Assembly: GCF_036898095.1 (NCBI RefSeq)
Contig: NC_090765.1
Span: 35,501,829 to 35,565,828, forward strand
Length of the DNA: 64,000 nt
Direction: 5' to 3'
Origin: Palaemon carinicauda
Lineage: Eukaryota > Arthropoda > Malacostraca > Decapoda > Palaemonidae
The notes under the pieces were generated by a model, which saw only the letters and a program-made list of their open reading frames with translations, made no database searches and was not told the DNA's origin. Below are positions 19,420-30,539 of this stretch, in pieces. Positions within the stretch are counted from its first letter, which is position 1. Each line of letters begins with the position of its first letter. The position numbers and the translations under genes were made by a program.

Positions 19420-19788
19420 GCATAACATGCTTCCAGGGAGAGTAATGGTTCCACTTCAGTCGCTAACCCCGTCTGTTACCACACCTGCTCCCATAGACCT
19501 TGAGCTTTGTTGCAAGACATGCAGTCCAAGCTTAGTCCTTGTTAGAGGATTTTTTGTTTACGGAGTCAATGTGTCACTGGGAAGACGTTCAACAACCAGC
19601 AGAAGTGACTTGTTGTGACGCAGTGCGGCAACCTCAGCAACCCGATAAGGAGTTGTCTGTACGACCCAGACAGTCTAGACAGCTTCGGGTTGTCGTTGTA
19701 CTTCCTCGCTTCCCCATGGTTGACAGTTCACAGACTGTGCAGCAGTACCATGATCTTGTGTCCGGCTCCGTCAGACGACTAGCTTTTA
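19420..19788 (+). pseudogene. Second gag fragment of E4
   Basis: Starts ACATGCTTCCAGGGAGAG, as in E3, and encodes pieces of the E5-type gag (TPSVTTPAP, DAVRQPQQPDK, VDSSQTVQQYHD) with frame breaks. It stops at TCCGGCTCCGTCA and is fused to RT sequence at GACGACT, the codons of the second half of YLDD plus the next residue. Confidence 0.65.
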
Positions 19789-20910
19789 AGAGCTCCCACA
19801 AGTCGTCGCTGTCTGGAGATTCTCAGATGGACTATGGATCTGACCAAGGAACTGGGCCTCCTGGTCAATTTTGAGGAGTCCCAGCTCGTCCCATCCCAGA
19901 CCATTGTCTACCTGGGTATGGATCTTCAGAGTCGAGCTTTTCGGGCTTTTCCGTCGGCCCCAAGGATCTACTAAGCCCTAGATTGCCCAGAGCATGCTGA
20001 GAAGGAACCGATGCTCAGTCAGGTAGTGGATGAGTCTAACAGGGACACTTTCATCGCTGGCCCTGTTCATCGAGTTAGGGAGACGCCACCTCCGCCCCCT
20101 TCAGTATCATCTAGCGGCTCACTGGATAAAGGACATGACGCTAGAGACGATCTCAGTTCCTGTTTCCGAAGAGAGGAGGTCTACTCTCACGTGGTGAAAG
20201 AACAGCTTTCTTCTCAAGGAAGTCTACCTTTGGCTGTTCAGAAACCCGACCGCCGTCTCTTCTCTGACGCATCAGACACGGGCTGGGGTGCGACTTTGGA
20301 CGGACAGGAATGCTCGGGAACATGGAATCAGGAGCTAAGGACACTTCACATCTTTTGCAAGGAGCTGTTGGCGGTTCATCTGGCCTTGATAAACTTCAAG
20401 TCCCTCCAGCTTAACAAGGTGGTGGAGGTGGACTCTGACAACACCACAGCCTTGGCTTACATCTCCAAGCAGGGAGGGACTCATTCGTGGAAGTTGTTCT
20501 AGATCGCAAGGGACCTCCTCATCTGGTTAAAAGATCGAAAGCTCACGCTGGTAACGAGGTTCATTCAGGGCGATATGAATGTCATGGCAGATCGCCTTAG
20601 CCGGAAGGGTCAGGTCATCCCCACAGAGTGGACCCTTCACAAGAATGTTTGCAGCAGACTTTGGGCCCTGTGGGGTCAGCCAACCATAGATCTGTTCGCT
20701 ACCTCGATAACTTAGAGACTCCCGTTGTATTGTTCTCCGATTCCAGACCCAGCAGCAGTTCACGTGGATGCTTTTCTGCTGGATTGGTCCCATCTCGACC
20801 TGTATGCATTCCCGCCGTTCAAGATTGTCAACAGGGTACTTCAGAAGTTCGCCTCTCGCAAAGGGACACGGCTGACGTTGGTTGGCTCCGCTCTGGCCCG
20901 CGAGAGAATG
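19789..20910 (+). pseudogene. RT thumb - RNase H - methyltransferase-like remnant of E4
   Basis: Starts at the DD of the RT active site, so fingers and most of the palm are absent. Thumb sequence (VNFEESQLVPSQTIVYLGM) is followed by RNase H with FSDASDTGWGATL, FCKELLAVHLA, VDSDNTTALAYISKQGG and VMADRLSRKG. TAG at 20499-20501 and another stop near 20715 interrupt it. The methyltransferase-like block (PIPDPAAVHVDAFLLDW, LYAFPPF) is kept. Confidence 0.7.
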
Positions 20911-22099
20911 GTTCATAGAGGTACTGCAATGGCTGGTCGACATTCCCAGGACTCTTCCTCTAGGAGTGGACCTTCTACGTCTACCTCACGTAAAGAAGGT
21001 ACATCCAAACCTCCACGCTCTTCGTCTGACTGCCTTCAGACTTTCGAAAGACTCTCAAGAGCTAGGGGCTTTTCGAAGGAGGCAGCCAGAGCGATTGCCA
21101 GAGCAAGGAGGACATCCACTCTCAGAGTCTATCAGTCTAAAGGGGAAGTCTTCCGAAGCTGGTACAAGGCCAATGCAGTTTCCTCATCCAGTACCACTGT
21201 AACCCAGATTGCTGACTTCCTGTTACATCTAAGGAACGTAAGATCCCTTTCAGCTCCTACGATTAAGGGTTACAGAAGTATGTTGGCAGCGGTTTTCCGC
21301 CACAGAGGCTTGGATCTTTCCACCAACAAAGATCTACAGGACCTCCTTAGGTCTTTTGAGACCTCAAAGGAACGTCGGTTGTCCACTCCAGGCTGGAATC
21401 TAGACGTGGTCCTAAGGTTCCTTATGTCATCAAGATTTGAACCTCTCCAATCAGCCTCTTTTAAGGACCTCACATTAAAAACTCTTTTCCTCGTGTGCTT
21501 GACAACAGCTAAAAGAGTAAGTGAGATCCACGCCTTCAGCAGGAACATAGTTTTCACATCTGAAACGGCTACATGTTCCTTGCAGCTCGGTTTTTTGCTA
21601 AAACGAGCTTCCTTCACGTCCTTGGCCTAAGTCGTTCGAGATCCCAAGCATATCCAACTTGGTGGGGGACGAACTGGAGAGAGTACTTTGCCCAGTTAGA
21701 GCTCTTAGGTACTATCTAAAAAGGTCATAACCTTTACGAGGACAATCAGAAGCCTTATGGTGTGCTATCAAGAAGCCTTCTCTTCCAAGGTCTAAGAACT
21801 CAGTTTCTTACCTATTCAGGCTCCTGATTAGGGAAGCACATTCTCATCTGAAGGAAGAAGACCTTGCTTTGCTGAAGGTAAGGACACATGAAGTGAGAGC
21901 TGTGGCTACTTCAGTGGCCCTCAAACAGAACCGTTCTCTGCAGAGTGTTATGGATGCAACCTATTGGAGAAGCAAGTCAGTGTTCGCATCATTCTATCTC
22001 AAAGATGTCCAGTCTCTTTACGAGAACTGCTACACCCTGGGACCATTCGTAGCAACGAATGCAGTAGTAGGCGGGGGCTCAGCCACTACATTCCCATAA
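20908..22099 (+). pseudogene. Tyrosine recombinase (ORF3) of E4, broken near the middle
   Basis: Open from ATG 20908 to a TAA at 21628-21630. The N-terminal half and the first catalytic Arg (TAKRVSEIHAF) are intact. Lost bases after LQLGFLLKR shift the frame, and the C-terminal part with HEVRA and FYLKDV resumes at 21869-22099. An indel near 20885 puts the preceding methyltransferase-like region into the same frame, giving a 301-residue methyltransferase-YR fusion frame (20725-21630). Confidence 0.75.
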
Positions 22100-22487
22100 T
22101 CCCATAACCTTTTTAACCTTTCTCTTGAATACTTTTTATGGGTTGTACGGTCGGCTAAGAAGCCTTCCACATCCTTGTTGATTTGGCGGGTGGTCAATTC
22201 TTTCTTGAGAAGCGCCGAGGTTAAAGGTTGTGATGAGGTCCTTTAGTATGGGTTGCAGCCCTTTATACTTCAGCACCTAAGAGTCGTTCAGCATCCTAAG
22301 AGGACCGCTACGCTCAGTAAGGAAGACGTACTTAATAAAGGCAGAGTAATGGTTCAAGTCGTCTTCCTTACCAGGTACTTATTTATTTTATGTTATTTTT
22401 GAATAACTAATAAAATAAAATACGGGATACTTAGCTTCTTTGTTAACATGTATGCTGGTCTCCACCCACCACCCTGGGTGTGAATCA
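22100..22487 (+). other. E4 3' untranslated region
   Basis: Noncoding family 3' segment, with GATTTGGCGGGTGGTCAA near 22180 and CCTTACCAGGTACTTA near 22366. No other signal seen. Confidence 0.75.
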
Positions 22488-22819
22488 GCTACATGATTAT
22501 CGGGTAAGATTAATATTGAAAAATGTTATTTTCATTAGTAAAATAAATTTTTGAATATACTTACCCGATAATCATGATTTAATTGACCCACCCTTCCTCC
22601 CCATAGAGAACCAGTGGACCGAGGAAAAAATTGAGGTGGTGTTGACAAGAAGTACTGGAGTACCTGACCACAGATGGCGCTGTGGTGTTCACCCCCACCT
22701 GTATAGCGATCGCTGGCGTATCCCGACCGTAGATTTCTGTCGGCAACAGAGTTGACAGCTACATGATTATCGGGTAAGTATATTCAAAAATTTATTTTAC
22801 TAATGAAAATAACATTTTT
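22488..22819 (+). repeat. E4 ICR and right ITR
   Basis: The ICR (22488-22576) is the reverse complement of the left tip at 15964 followed by that of the right tip at 22819. The right ITR carries AGCGATCGCT near 22706. Flanking T runs are consistent with insertion at TTT. Confidence 0.85.
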
Positions 22820-22859
22820 CCTAGCTTTACTGTACACTTCTTATCAATATTTTACAGTG

Positions 22860-23614
22860 GATGGAATCCAGACCAGCTGTTTTCCTTCTTCCTTCGTCAA
22901 GGAAGCTCCTTAATCCTTGCAGTGAAGAATAGCACTCGGGTCTTGATACAAAGTTTTAACTAGGACTTATGTCTGAATTCTTAGCAAGAATTGTCTAGAC
23001 TCATTAGGAGTTTCTAGAGAGCTCAAGTTACAGGGAAAGTTTTTCAAGTTTGCAGATCTCTCAAGCGATCCTGCTTGAACCTGAGTGATGGGCGGCAGGT
23101 ATAACTTTGACCCTCTAGACCATCCTCTAGTAGTCTAACCCTGACAAAGCAAGTAAGAAAAAGCATATCTTGGGTTGCACAACAAGTCATTCTGGAGGAT
23201 AGAAGATCTCCATCATCTTGTTTCAGAAGTTTATACGTAGAACCCAGCCATTCTTGACCCCAAGTCCTTTATCTCTTCCATATAAGAAGGGACCAGCGGG
23301 CACCAGGATGACATGCCTTCCCGTCCTTGGAGGACACTGCAACTCTTCCTACAGCAATATAAGGAATAAGAGAAAAGATCTTAGAACACTGTTTCTTTCT
23401 GGCTTTGTGGGGCACTCAGACATGATCCTCGCCAGATGAAGGGAGCATCCCAGATTTGAACACACAAAATCAGACATATCGGGGCACAATTCGTGAAGAC
23501 AAGTGTCGAGTAGCAACAGAGTCGTTTTCTGCCCATCATTTACAGGAGTATACTCACAGGTCCCTGGATACTGGTATCCTTGGCCTGGTGGTAGTTGCTC
23601 AACAGATTTTGTAG
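22860..23614 (+). pseudogene. Relic of a second-lineage tyrosine recombinase
   Basis: Scattered frames give a recognisable YR C-terminus: THKIR (the HxxR box) near 23459-23473, then SFSAHHLQEYTHRSLDT, then LGLVVVAQQIL and TAG at 23612-23614. The ending matches the SVVATQQLV end of the YR in X (32095-32121). The residue aligned with the nucleophilic Tyr is His. Upstream sequence is too decayed to place. An old fragment with no function. Confidence 0.55.
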
Positions 23615-25227
23615 CAAGCTTAGTTCCTTCACAGGACAAAAAATATCTCGTCTAAGAGGGGGGTCACGATGTAAGTCTAGCATGAGAGGTAAATCGACTG
23701 GCCCTCCTACCCTTTCTTTCTTCCCCTTCCTTGGGGTGCTGCAGTTGCTCAGTTATTTACTGAATCGAATGCTAGATTTAGATAAGCCACATGATCAAGC
23801 ATCTTTTCTTATCTGCAAGTTTTGTTAAGAAGTTTCTTCCCCATCCTTCCAGACTGAGGGGGAAGATGGCCAAATGTATGCAACCTATTTTCATAATGAC
23901 GATGCATTCTGATAACATATCCTCCACACGGATATAGGTTTTCCTTGACCGTCTTATCAGTTCCGGGTAGTGACCTACCCTAACACCTTCCGCATCTTCT
24001 GTCCAGGTCATTAGGAGATTGGCAGGAGTCATCACTTGTGCTCTTGTACAGGACTAAAGTGCTTTGATATCTCCTAAGATAGTAAATCAGCCAGTTTGCT
24101 TATCCTCCCATCTAAGCATAAGTCCCCTATTAAAGGAAGAGGGTTTGTATTCATGTAGGAACCAATCACAAATGATTAAAGTAATTTGTAATTTTCCACA
24201 TTTATTTTGTATATGAGAATTTGACATGTAAAATGAAGGACTCATGTTATTTTGCTTGCTATTAAGGGGTGTTAGACCTTAAGTAAAAGCAAAGGATTTG
24301 TAGCAATGGAACTTTATTTTTCTTGCATTTACACTATAAATTTTATTGTTGATTAAAATAATAATTTTCTCATATCTTTTACAGATAAGAGGTAATTAAG
24401 ACCTTCCGGTTTGCTGTCTAAAGTGGGGAAACATACAGTAAATGTACTTTATTCATCATGGATACCTCTTTTACATTTAAGGTGAGAATGGTTTATATTA
24501 AGTGGTTTATGAATGATATTTTAAATTTTCAGGAATTTTATATTTTTATAATTCATAGAGAAAGATTCATGGTAGCTACTATATCTGATAATTTTTATTC
24601 GATTTACAGTACTCTTTTAATTCAAGACAATCTGGGGTATGTATCTATAACTTAGTTCCCTTTTATAGTAAAGGAGAATTCACCCTGTGATATCTGAGGA
24701 GTTATTTGTTTGCTTGTTATCTTCTTTATATGTTCATATATAGAGCAGACTTCATATTTTACTCATGGCCTAAGTATAATTCTTTACTAGGATTTCCTAT
24801 CACATGTTAAGCAGGTGAAGGATTTATTATCTCTCAATACAGTATTCATGTTTTTCCATTACCAAATAAATTGAGTCCAGTGATCTCATTTATTTTAATA
24901 ATCTTCACCCAATGTTAATATGGTCCCTCCTTTATTGAGAGAAAAATTAAGCCATAACAAGAGAAAAATCATGTCTCCCTAACTTGGCATAGTAGCTGCT
25001 TGAGCAAGAGCTGTTGCAATTTTGTGCTGTAACATCATGGTGTATCCTTCCTTCTCTCCCAACTTGTGTAAACAACTTGAGTCCTTATAATATTAATCTT
25101 CAAGCAGACTTGTACTCTATTTTTTGCTTCGCATTTGAATCTCTCTTTAGTTGGATTTAGTGGTTTGTTAACCCTTCCTTTTATTTAGAAATGGTCTAGG
25201 TGGTGTCTTCCAAATATGTAAAATCCC
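23615..25227. other. No gene seen; decayed repeat sequence
   Basis: The first few hundred bases may be the 3' tail of the YR relic. I see no convincing exon; the longest frames are short and AT-rich. A stretch near 24955-25085 (CCATAACAAGAG..CCTAACTTGGCATAGTAGC) resembles 43025-43150, so both are probably copies of one old dispersed repeat. The 5' exons of the nudix gene were looked for here and not found. Confidence 0.45.
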
Positions 25228-25418
25228 ATTTGTTACGTAACCGAAATACAAACCACGCTATTTACAAAGGGTTACCTTTTAGCGTAGCTGAAATGGCGAG
25301 CCATTAGAATTTAACGAGGGTGTATTACCCCCGCGCTAGTTAGCGGGGGGTAGGGGAGTGGTAGCTAGCTACCCCTCCTCCCCCTCACACACAGGTGAAT
25401 ACTCACTTTCACTTTTGG
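25228..25418 (+). repeat. X left ITR
   Basis: Begins ATTTGTTACGTAACCGAAA. The body (AGGGTTACCTTTTAGCGTAG to GTGAATACTCACTTTCACTT) recurs in reverse complement in the right ITR, with one clear difference. The tip alone recurs at 32598-32642 as part of the ICR. Confidence 0.85.
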
Positions 25419-26717
25419 CTCGGACTGTGACAGACGTCTCTGTCTTGGTCCTCTCTTGGCAGCCATTGTTTGTTTTGTCTTTACTTAATCGCTTACTTTT
25501 CATTTACTCAATATATATGTAAACATGTTTTCATGTTTGTATATATATTTGAGTATAGAAATAAGTAAGTTTCCTTTTCAGATTTGTGTGTGTAGTGTAC
25601 GATATCTTCGTGGAGTCCTCGGCAGTTAGGCCACCACGGCGTAATTTTATGGGTGGCGATCGAGTTTGACTTATGTCTTTCTCTCTCTCTCTCTCTCTTG
25701 AGGTCGTTCACCCTTTTACTACGTGTTACTACGCCCTTGTAGCTTCCTTTCCGTGTGGGGGTGTTGCTACGCCGTACGTTTGTCTCAATTAGTTATGAAT
25801 CTAATTGTAGTTGTTTTTTGTTTTTCAGCTTGTAGAACGATTCCTTTCGGGGTTTTCGTTCTTTCTTTAGTGTTCCTTCATTTTTAAATTACATAATTAC
25901 ATAGTTACATAATTATAATTGTTATAATTCTGTTTTGGTTACAGCTCTCCTTCCGTGAGTGTAAGTGGTTGTGAGGGCACGTGCCTGTTGTGTAATTCTT
26001 GTTCCTTTCCCTCAGGATTCCTCTTCGGAGCCTTCCCGGGGGAATGAATGTGTACTAATATTATTTGTTTTATTTTTTTACAGTTACCGATCTAGTTCGT
26101 TTCTGTAATATGGCAACGGTGTGAGCTGTCTGTTGAGTCCTGGGGATTCGGCTGTTGCTGCCTCCCCCCTTGTATTTTCGTCAGGGGCGTGTCTCCTTCT
26201 ACTGGAAGTACTCCCGTGACGACGGACAGCTCTCCAGTTCATTTTAGAACTCTCAGGAGGCTTGCCTCCTTGGGCGGGTAACTTTCCTTCCGAGGGAAGT
26301 TTTTCCTGTCCAGGCTTGAGTTTTTCCCCTTTTGGGGGGTTCTTCTCTTGCCTTTTTTTCGTGCGACTATGCTCTTGGTGCTGAGCGGTCGCACCTGCAG
26401 TTTCGCTCAAGGGGCTGGGCAACTGCAGGAGCTCCTCTTCGGAGGATTGCTCCTTTTAGGTCACTGGATGACCAGTCTCTTCCACGAAGTGTTTCTCTTT
26501 CGTTCGCGAGAGAGTACACTCATAGAGACTCCTCTTCGGAGGTTTCTTCTGTTGCTGTTGGCCTCCCTCGCCGTAAGGCCCACCGTCCGCCTCGTCGTAA
26601 GGGCCTCTCATCTCCTTATAAGGGTGCTTAAGGCGCCTTTTTGAATCTCCGTTTGCAGCCTACAACTCCTTTTCTCGATCTTCCGCCTTGGTGCAGATGG
26701 ACAGCAGTCTGATCTCG

Positions 26718-26800
26718 TCTTCCGACGGGCAACGGTCTTCCCGACGGACAACGGTCTTCCCGACGGACAGCGGTCTTCCGACGGACATCAGTCTCCCGGC
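26718..26800 (+). repeat. Short tandem repeat (GACGGRCAACGGTCTTCC type)
   Basis: About four degenerate units of 18-19 bp, each with a GGTCTTCC core preceded by GACGG.CA.C. Confidence 0.8.
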
Positions 26801-27095
26801 GGACAACGATCCCTTCGGGGCAAAGGGTTGCCTCCACGGGGGTTCTTCCCTTGCGTGTCAGGGTCTCCCTGCGCGCCCTTCTGCTGTATTCTCTCCTGCT
26901 CCTGCTCAGTGTTAGCACACAGGCGCTCTTCTGCTCATCAGCGCTTTCAAGATGATCATCCCTGCTGTTCCTGTTGGTTCCTGTTACGCGCCCTGTGCGC
27001 CCACGTTCGCCCTCGCGATCTAGAACTTCGGTTCAGGTTGGGGTCAAGGACTCTTCTTCTATGCGCAGGCTTCCACGCGTAGCCTTCTGTTCGTC

Positions 27096-27190
27096 AGCGA
27101 TCATCAGCTCGTCAGCGATCATCAGCTCGTCAGCGATCATCAGCTCGCCAGCGATCATCAGCTCGCCAGCGATCACCTGTCTCTCGGCGA
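27096..27190 (+). repeat. 18-bp tandem repeat, about five units
   Basis: Units AGCGATCATCAGCTCGTC, with GTC changing to GCC in the last copies. The forward frame encodes a Ser/Ala/Ile-rich repeat, a by-product of the array. Confidence 0.9.
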
Positions 27191-27280
27191 TCTCCGGATC
27201 GCCCGCGAGTGTTACAGCCGGCACGCCAACATTCTCCAACACTTCTGAAGGAACATGGTTCGCCAGCTACTAGCTCACCT

Positions 27281-27712
27281 GCGCATGCTGATCGCCATCG
27301 CGCGACCCTCAACTGCGGATGCTGATCGCCATCGCGCGACCCTCAACTGCGGATGCTGATCGCCATCGCGCGACCCTCAAACTGCGGATGCTGATCGCCA
27401 TCGCGCGACCCTCAACTGCGGATGCTGATCGCCATCGCGCGACCCTCAACTGCGGATGCTGATCGCCATCACGCGACCCTCAACTGCGGATGCTGATCGC
27501 CATCGCGCGACCCTCAACTGCGGATGCTGATCGCCATCGCGTGACCGCACACCTGCGGATGCTGATCACCATCGCTCGACCCTGCGCATGCTGATCACCA
27601 TCGCGCGACCCTGGCATGCTGATCACCATCGCGCGAACCTGCGCATACTGATCACCATCGCGCGACCCGGCGCATGCTGATCACCATCGCGCGATCGCCC
27701 TCCTGCACATGC
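27281..27712 (+). repeat. 34-bp tandem repeat, about twelve units, decaying rightwards
   Basis: The unit starts GCGGATGCTGATCGCCATCG and ends CGCGACCCTCAACT, 34 bp (first starts 27281, 27315, 27349; one unit is 35). Units up to about 27550 are almost identical; later ones shorten and diverge. 34 is not a multiple of three, so an encoded protein would change frame each unit. This argues against coding. Confidence 0.9.
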
Positions 27713-28132
27713 TGCTCGCGATTGCTCACCTTCGCATACTGCTCGCCAACGCACGATCGCTCACCTGCGCATGCTGCTCGACCATCGCGTCGGCATAACA
27801 CAACGCGCCATCGCCAACCTACGCGTTAGCGCTCACCAGCTCACCACCGATCGCTTGTTGATCCATACGCCAGCGGTCTTCCTCACCCACGCGGCAGCGC
27901 GTTTCCTCGCCATCGCGCTAACGCTTGCGTTCGCCGCCTCGGACTCGCTTTCATCCACCTGCCCACCCTCACGACCGCTCGCCTGCGCGCCCGCTCGCCC
28001 GCGCGACCGCTCGCCCGCGCGACCGCTTGCCTGTGCGCCCGCGCGACCACTCGCCTGCGCGCCCACACGCCCACGTGCCTGCACGTCTACGCTCATGCGC
28101 GTCCGCGCCCATGCTCTCCAATGTTCGCCCAC

Positions 28133-28225
28133 GCGCGAACCAACGGTTTTTCCATCGCGCGAACCAACGGTTTTTCCATCGCGCGGACGGATGGTGTTCC
28201 GTCGCGCGAACCTACAGTGTTTCTT
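28133..28225 (+). repeat. Short tandem repeat (GCGCGAACCAACGGTTTTTCC type)
   Basis: About three units near 28 bp with a GCGCGAACCAACGG core; the later copies are degenerate. Confidence 0.75.
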
Positions 28226-29599
28226 CGCACAAACGTCGGCTTATTTCTTGAATTATCCATTGCTCGTCTATGGGTTATCGCTCGCCGACCACCAGCTCTC
28301 GCCCTTCCTACCACGCTCGCCCTCCTTCTGCGCTCCTTCGCTCACCTTCGTTTGCGTTACCGCGCATGGGCGCTTCCACGTTCGCCCACGCGAAAATCTT
28401 TGAATTTCCGTCGCGCGAGCTCCAGGGCGATTGCGACCACGATTCCCAATGGGGTTTTCGCAGCATGGCCAGCCTGGCGAGTTCTTCTGGAGCGTATTTC
28501 CAGAACACGGCCTCACCCCGTAAACGCAGAGCATGGCACTTGCAAGAATAGGAGAAACTTAAGGGAGATCTGAGCAACACTCCTCTTTCCTGAACCTGGG
28601 TTAGCCCTTCCCCGTCACTCCCTGGAAGGATTTTTGGCGGGGGGGGCTTTCCGTTAGAGATTTCTCCATCGGACAAGGGGTGACTGCTTACCTCTTCCTC
28701 TGGGAGCTTACCAGGTTCTTTCCCTCCTCGGTTACGGCCCGAGGTTTGGTTCAAGGAAGCTACAGGAAGATCAGGGGTACTTTCCTCCTCTCGAGCTCAG
28801 GCACCTTGGCCTTTCGTCGTTAAGTATCTAACTTGCGGACAAGCTCGATGTTGTACCATCTGGACGCGCTGACTGAGGGCTTCCTTCGGGTGTCTCATCT
28901 GTGGAGGTCGACGACCTCAGACACCCTTCCATCCTTGAGAAGAGTTTGTTTGTGCCCAAGGACAGAGACTTAGACAGTTGCTGTGCGGAGGAAATCGACT
29001 TCCGGTTTCACTCCTCCAAGGCGCTTTCTTCCAGACTCTGCAGGGCTCCAGCGCCTTTTTCCTTCAACCACGTCGGCCTAAGTTATCGGCTACGACAACT
29101 GGGACAAGGTGTCCAATTGCAGTTTCCTCCTGTCAGGAACAGATGGCACGGGAGACTCCCCCGGGGGGGCATAGTCCTAAAAGGAGTTCACGAACTCTAG
29201 GATTGCAGGTTTTTCGCTGGGAGGATGCTTAAGGTTACTCATCCAAATGACAGCTTCCCGAGGCCCATTCCCGCACAATCTCTGTGATTAGCCAAGGATA
29301 TCGCGCCTGCCGTCTCTGTCAGCGAATTCAGTGTCTCTGAACCTCTATGCCATAGCGTCAGCAGAGTTGCCCGGTTGGGCAGAATGATCCATACCTTAGG
29401 CGAAGGTCTTCCTTAGGATCATCGACGGCTTCACCCCCGGCCCCCTCAGTTGATCCTTTCTTGTAAGGAAGGATCTGAGAGGGGATGTCCGTAGTCGACC
29501 TCTCAGCCCTGATAAAGTTTGTCGAACAAACTTCGGCCAGCGTAGACCAGCAGAATCGATCAGACTGGTAACGAGGCGACAGGACTCCTTAAACCCTGG

Positions 29600-29960
29600 A
29601 TCGGAAGGACGGGTACTTTCAGTTTCCATTCCATCCATCTTCCAGGGTGCTCGTCGAATTCAGCATAGACTGCAAGTATTCCTGCTTATGATGCAGTGTG
29701 GCTATCCCGCCGTGGCATAGCAGGTTTGTTTCCCCAGAGAACTCTCCCTGCCTTCCTCTTGGCCGCTCAGGTGCAGGCTTCCGCCTCCTCTGCTGTTTGG
29801 AGGGCTGGTCAACTCCGGTAGGCTCGGGTTCGACCTTCTTCAGCGCCGGGACAAGCTTCCGGATGCTTACCATGAGTGTGGGCTCATGGTATTTTGCTTG
29901 GAGCCTTCTCTTCCTCTGCCTCAACATCTGGAGTATCTGGCCATGATATTGAGTCAACGG
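29600..29960 (+). pseudogene. Reverse transcriptase fragment of X, decayed
   Basis: Frame at 29608 gives GYFQFPFHPSSRVL, matching the RT block that reads DAYFHIPIHSDSQPFLRF in E6. A different frame from 29790 gives LVNSGRLGFDLLQRRDKL and GLMVFCLEPSLPLPQHLEYL, matching the segment after the active site (thumb, with VPSQ..YLGM). The active-site aspartates are not readable (the position reads LLFGG). The two pieces are separated by frameshifts. The fragment ends where the 5S-like sequence starts. Confidence 0.6.
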
Positions 29961-30062
29961 CCTTACCACGTTGGAAACCCTGCTTCTCGTCCGTCCAGCG
30001 AGGTTAAGCAACGTCGGTACTTGGATGGGTGACCACCTGGGGATGCCAGATTCTGTTACCAC
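29952..30062 (+). pseudogene. 5S rRNA-like sequence with internal deletion
   Basis: The segment follows 5S rRNA from end to end: CAACGGCCTTACCACG at the 5' side, TTCTCGTCC in the middle, then GGTTAAGCAACGTCGG and GTACTTGGATGGGTGACC with CCTGGGGATGCCAG, the boxes of the internal RNA polymerase III promoter. About a dozen bases between CGTCGG and GTACTTGG are missing. It has point changes, so a functional 5S gene is unlikely; a 5S-derived insert or SINE head fits better. It sits between the RT and RNase H remnants of X. Confidence 0.75.
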
Positions 30063-30539
30063 ATCCTCCGAGCCTTCCTTTCGGTTGACTGTGGCAAGAC
30101 TGAGGAGAGTCGCAGTACCTGTTCTCAGTCAAGCAGAGCTTTCAGCCCTACCTTGGAACGTTTCCTAGTTCTCCTGTCTTCATTGACCCGTCTATAGTCC
30201 GAACGGTCGCCTCAGGATAAGTTCCATGTGGGGCGATCCAAGTTCCGGTGACTTCAGGCAATGTTTAACCGGATTCCCTGGCCTTATGGGACCAGCGGAA
30301 CTATTAGACCTGCAATGGGTGTTGACCTATGGAGCCTCTTGATGGTAGTGGATATTCTCGTCCTTTCCCCACATTCTTGATGCGGTTCTCGGACTCGTCA
30401 AAGGAAAGGGGGGGGGGGCATGTTCCGGTCCAGGCCTATGGTCAAGACCTGAAGGATACCTCTCCATCATTCAGGCAGGCTTAGGGGCCTTAGTCTGGCC
30501 CCTCTACAGATCCTACAGCTCCTGCCGAGTCGCCCCGTG

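Larger units (their letters stand above)
15964..22819 (+). mobile_element. DIRS-type retrotransposon E4, complete ends, RT-less, coding-dead
   Basis: E4 has both ITRs, an ICR (22488-22576) and all family segments, about 6.86 kb. Gag holds an 18-unit heptad repeat and further His/Pro/Glu repeat arrays. The second gag fragment is joined to RT inside the DD of the YLDD box (19788), a different junction from E2/E3. The left ITR (15980-16130) and the reverse complement of the right ITR differ by only about two substitutions and one base of length over about 150 bp, so the insertion looks recent although the coding part is dead. Confidence 0.85.
25419..29599 (+). other. X leader and gag-equivalent region, no intact ORF
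   Basis: This stretch holds a CT-rich microsatellite (about 25678-25700) and several short tandem arrays. Its longest frames (such as 27771-28403 +) are by-products of GC-rich repeats. By position it should encode gag, but I could not align it convincingly to the X2 gag. Confidence 0.45.

Noticed and set aside
24458..24655. 65-codon ORF as a possible 5' exon of the nudix gene
   Set aside because: No similarity to the N-terminus of NUDT6 proteins and no acceptor/donor in a suitable phase.
27771..28403. 210-codon plus-strand ORF in X and its antisense partners
   Set aside because: GC-rich, Arg/Ala/Pro-biased frames over short repeats; no similarity to gag or pol motifs I can see.
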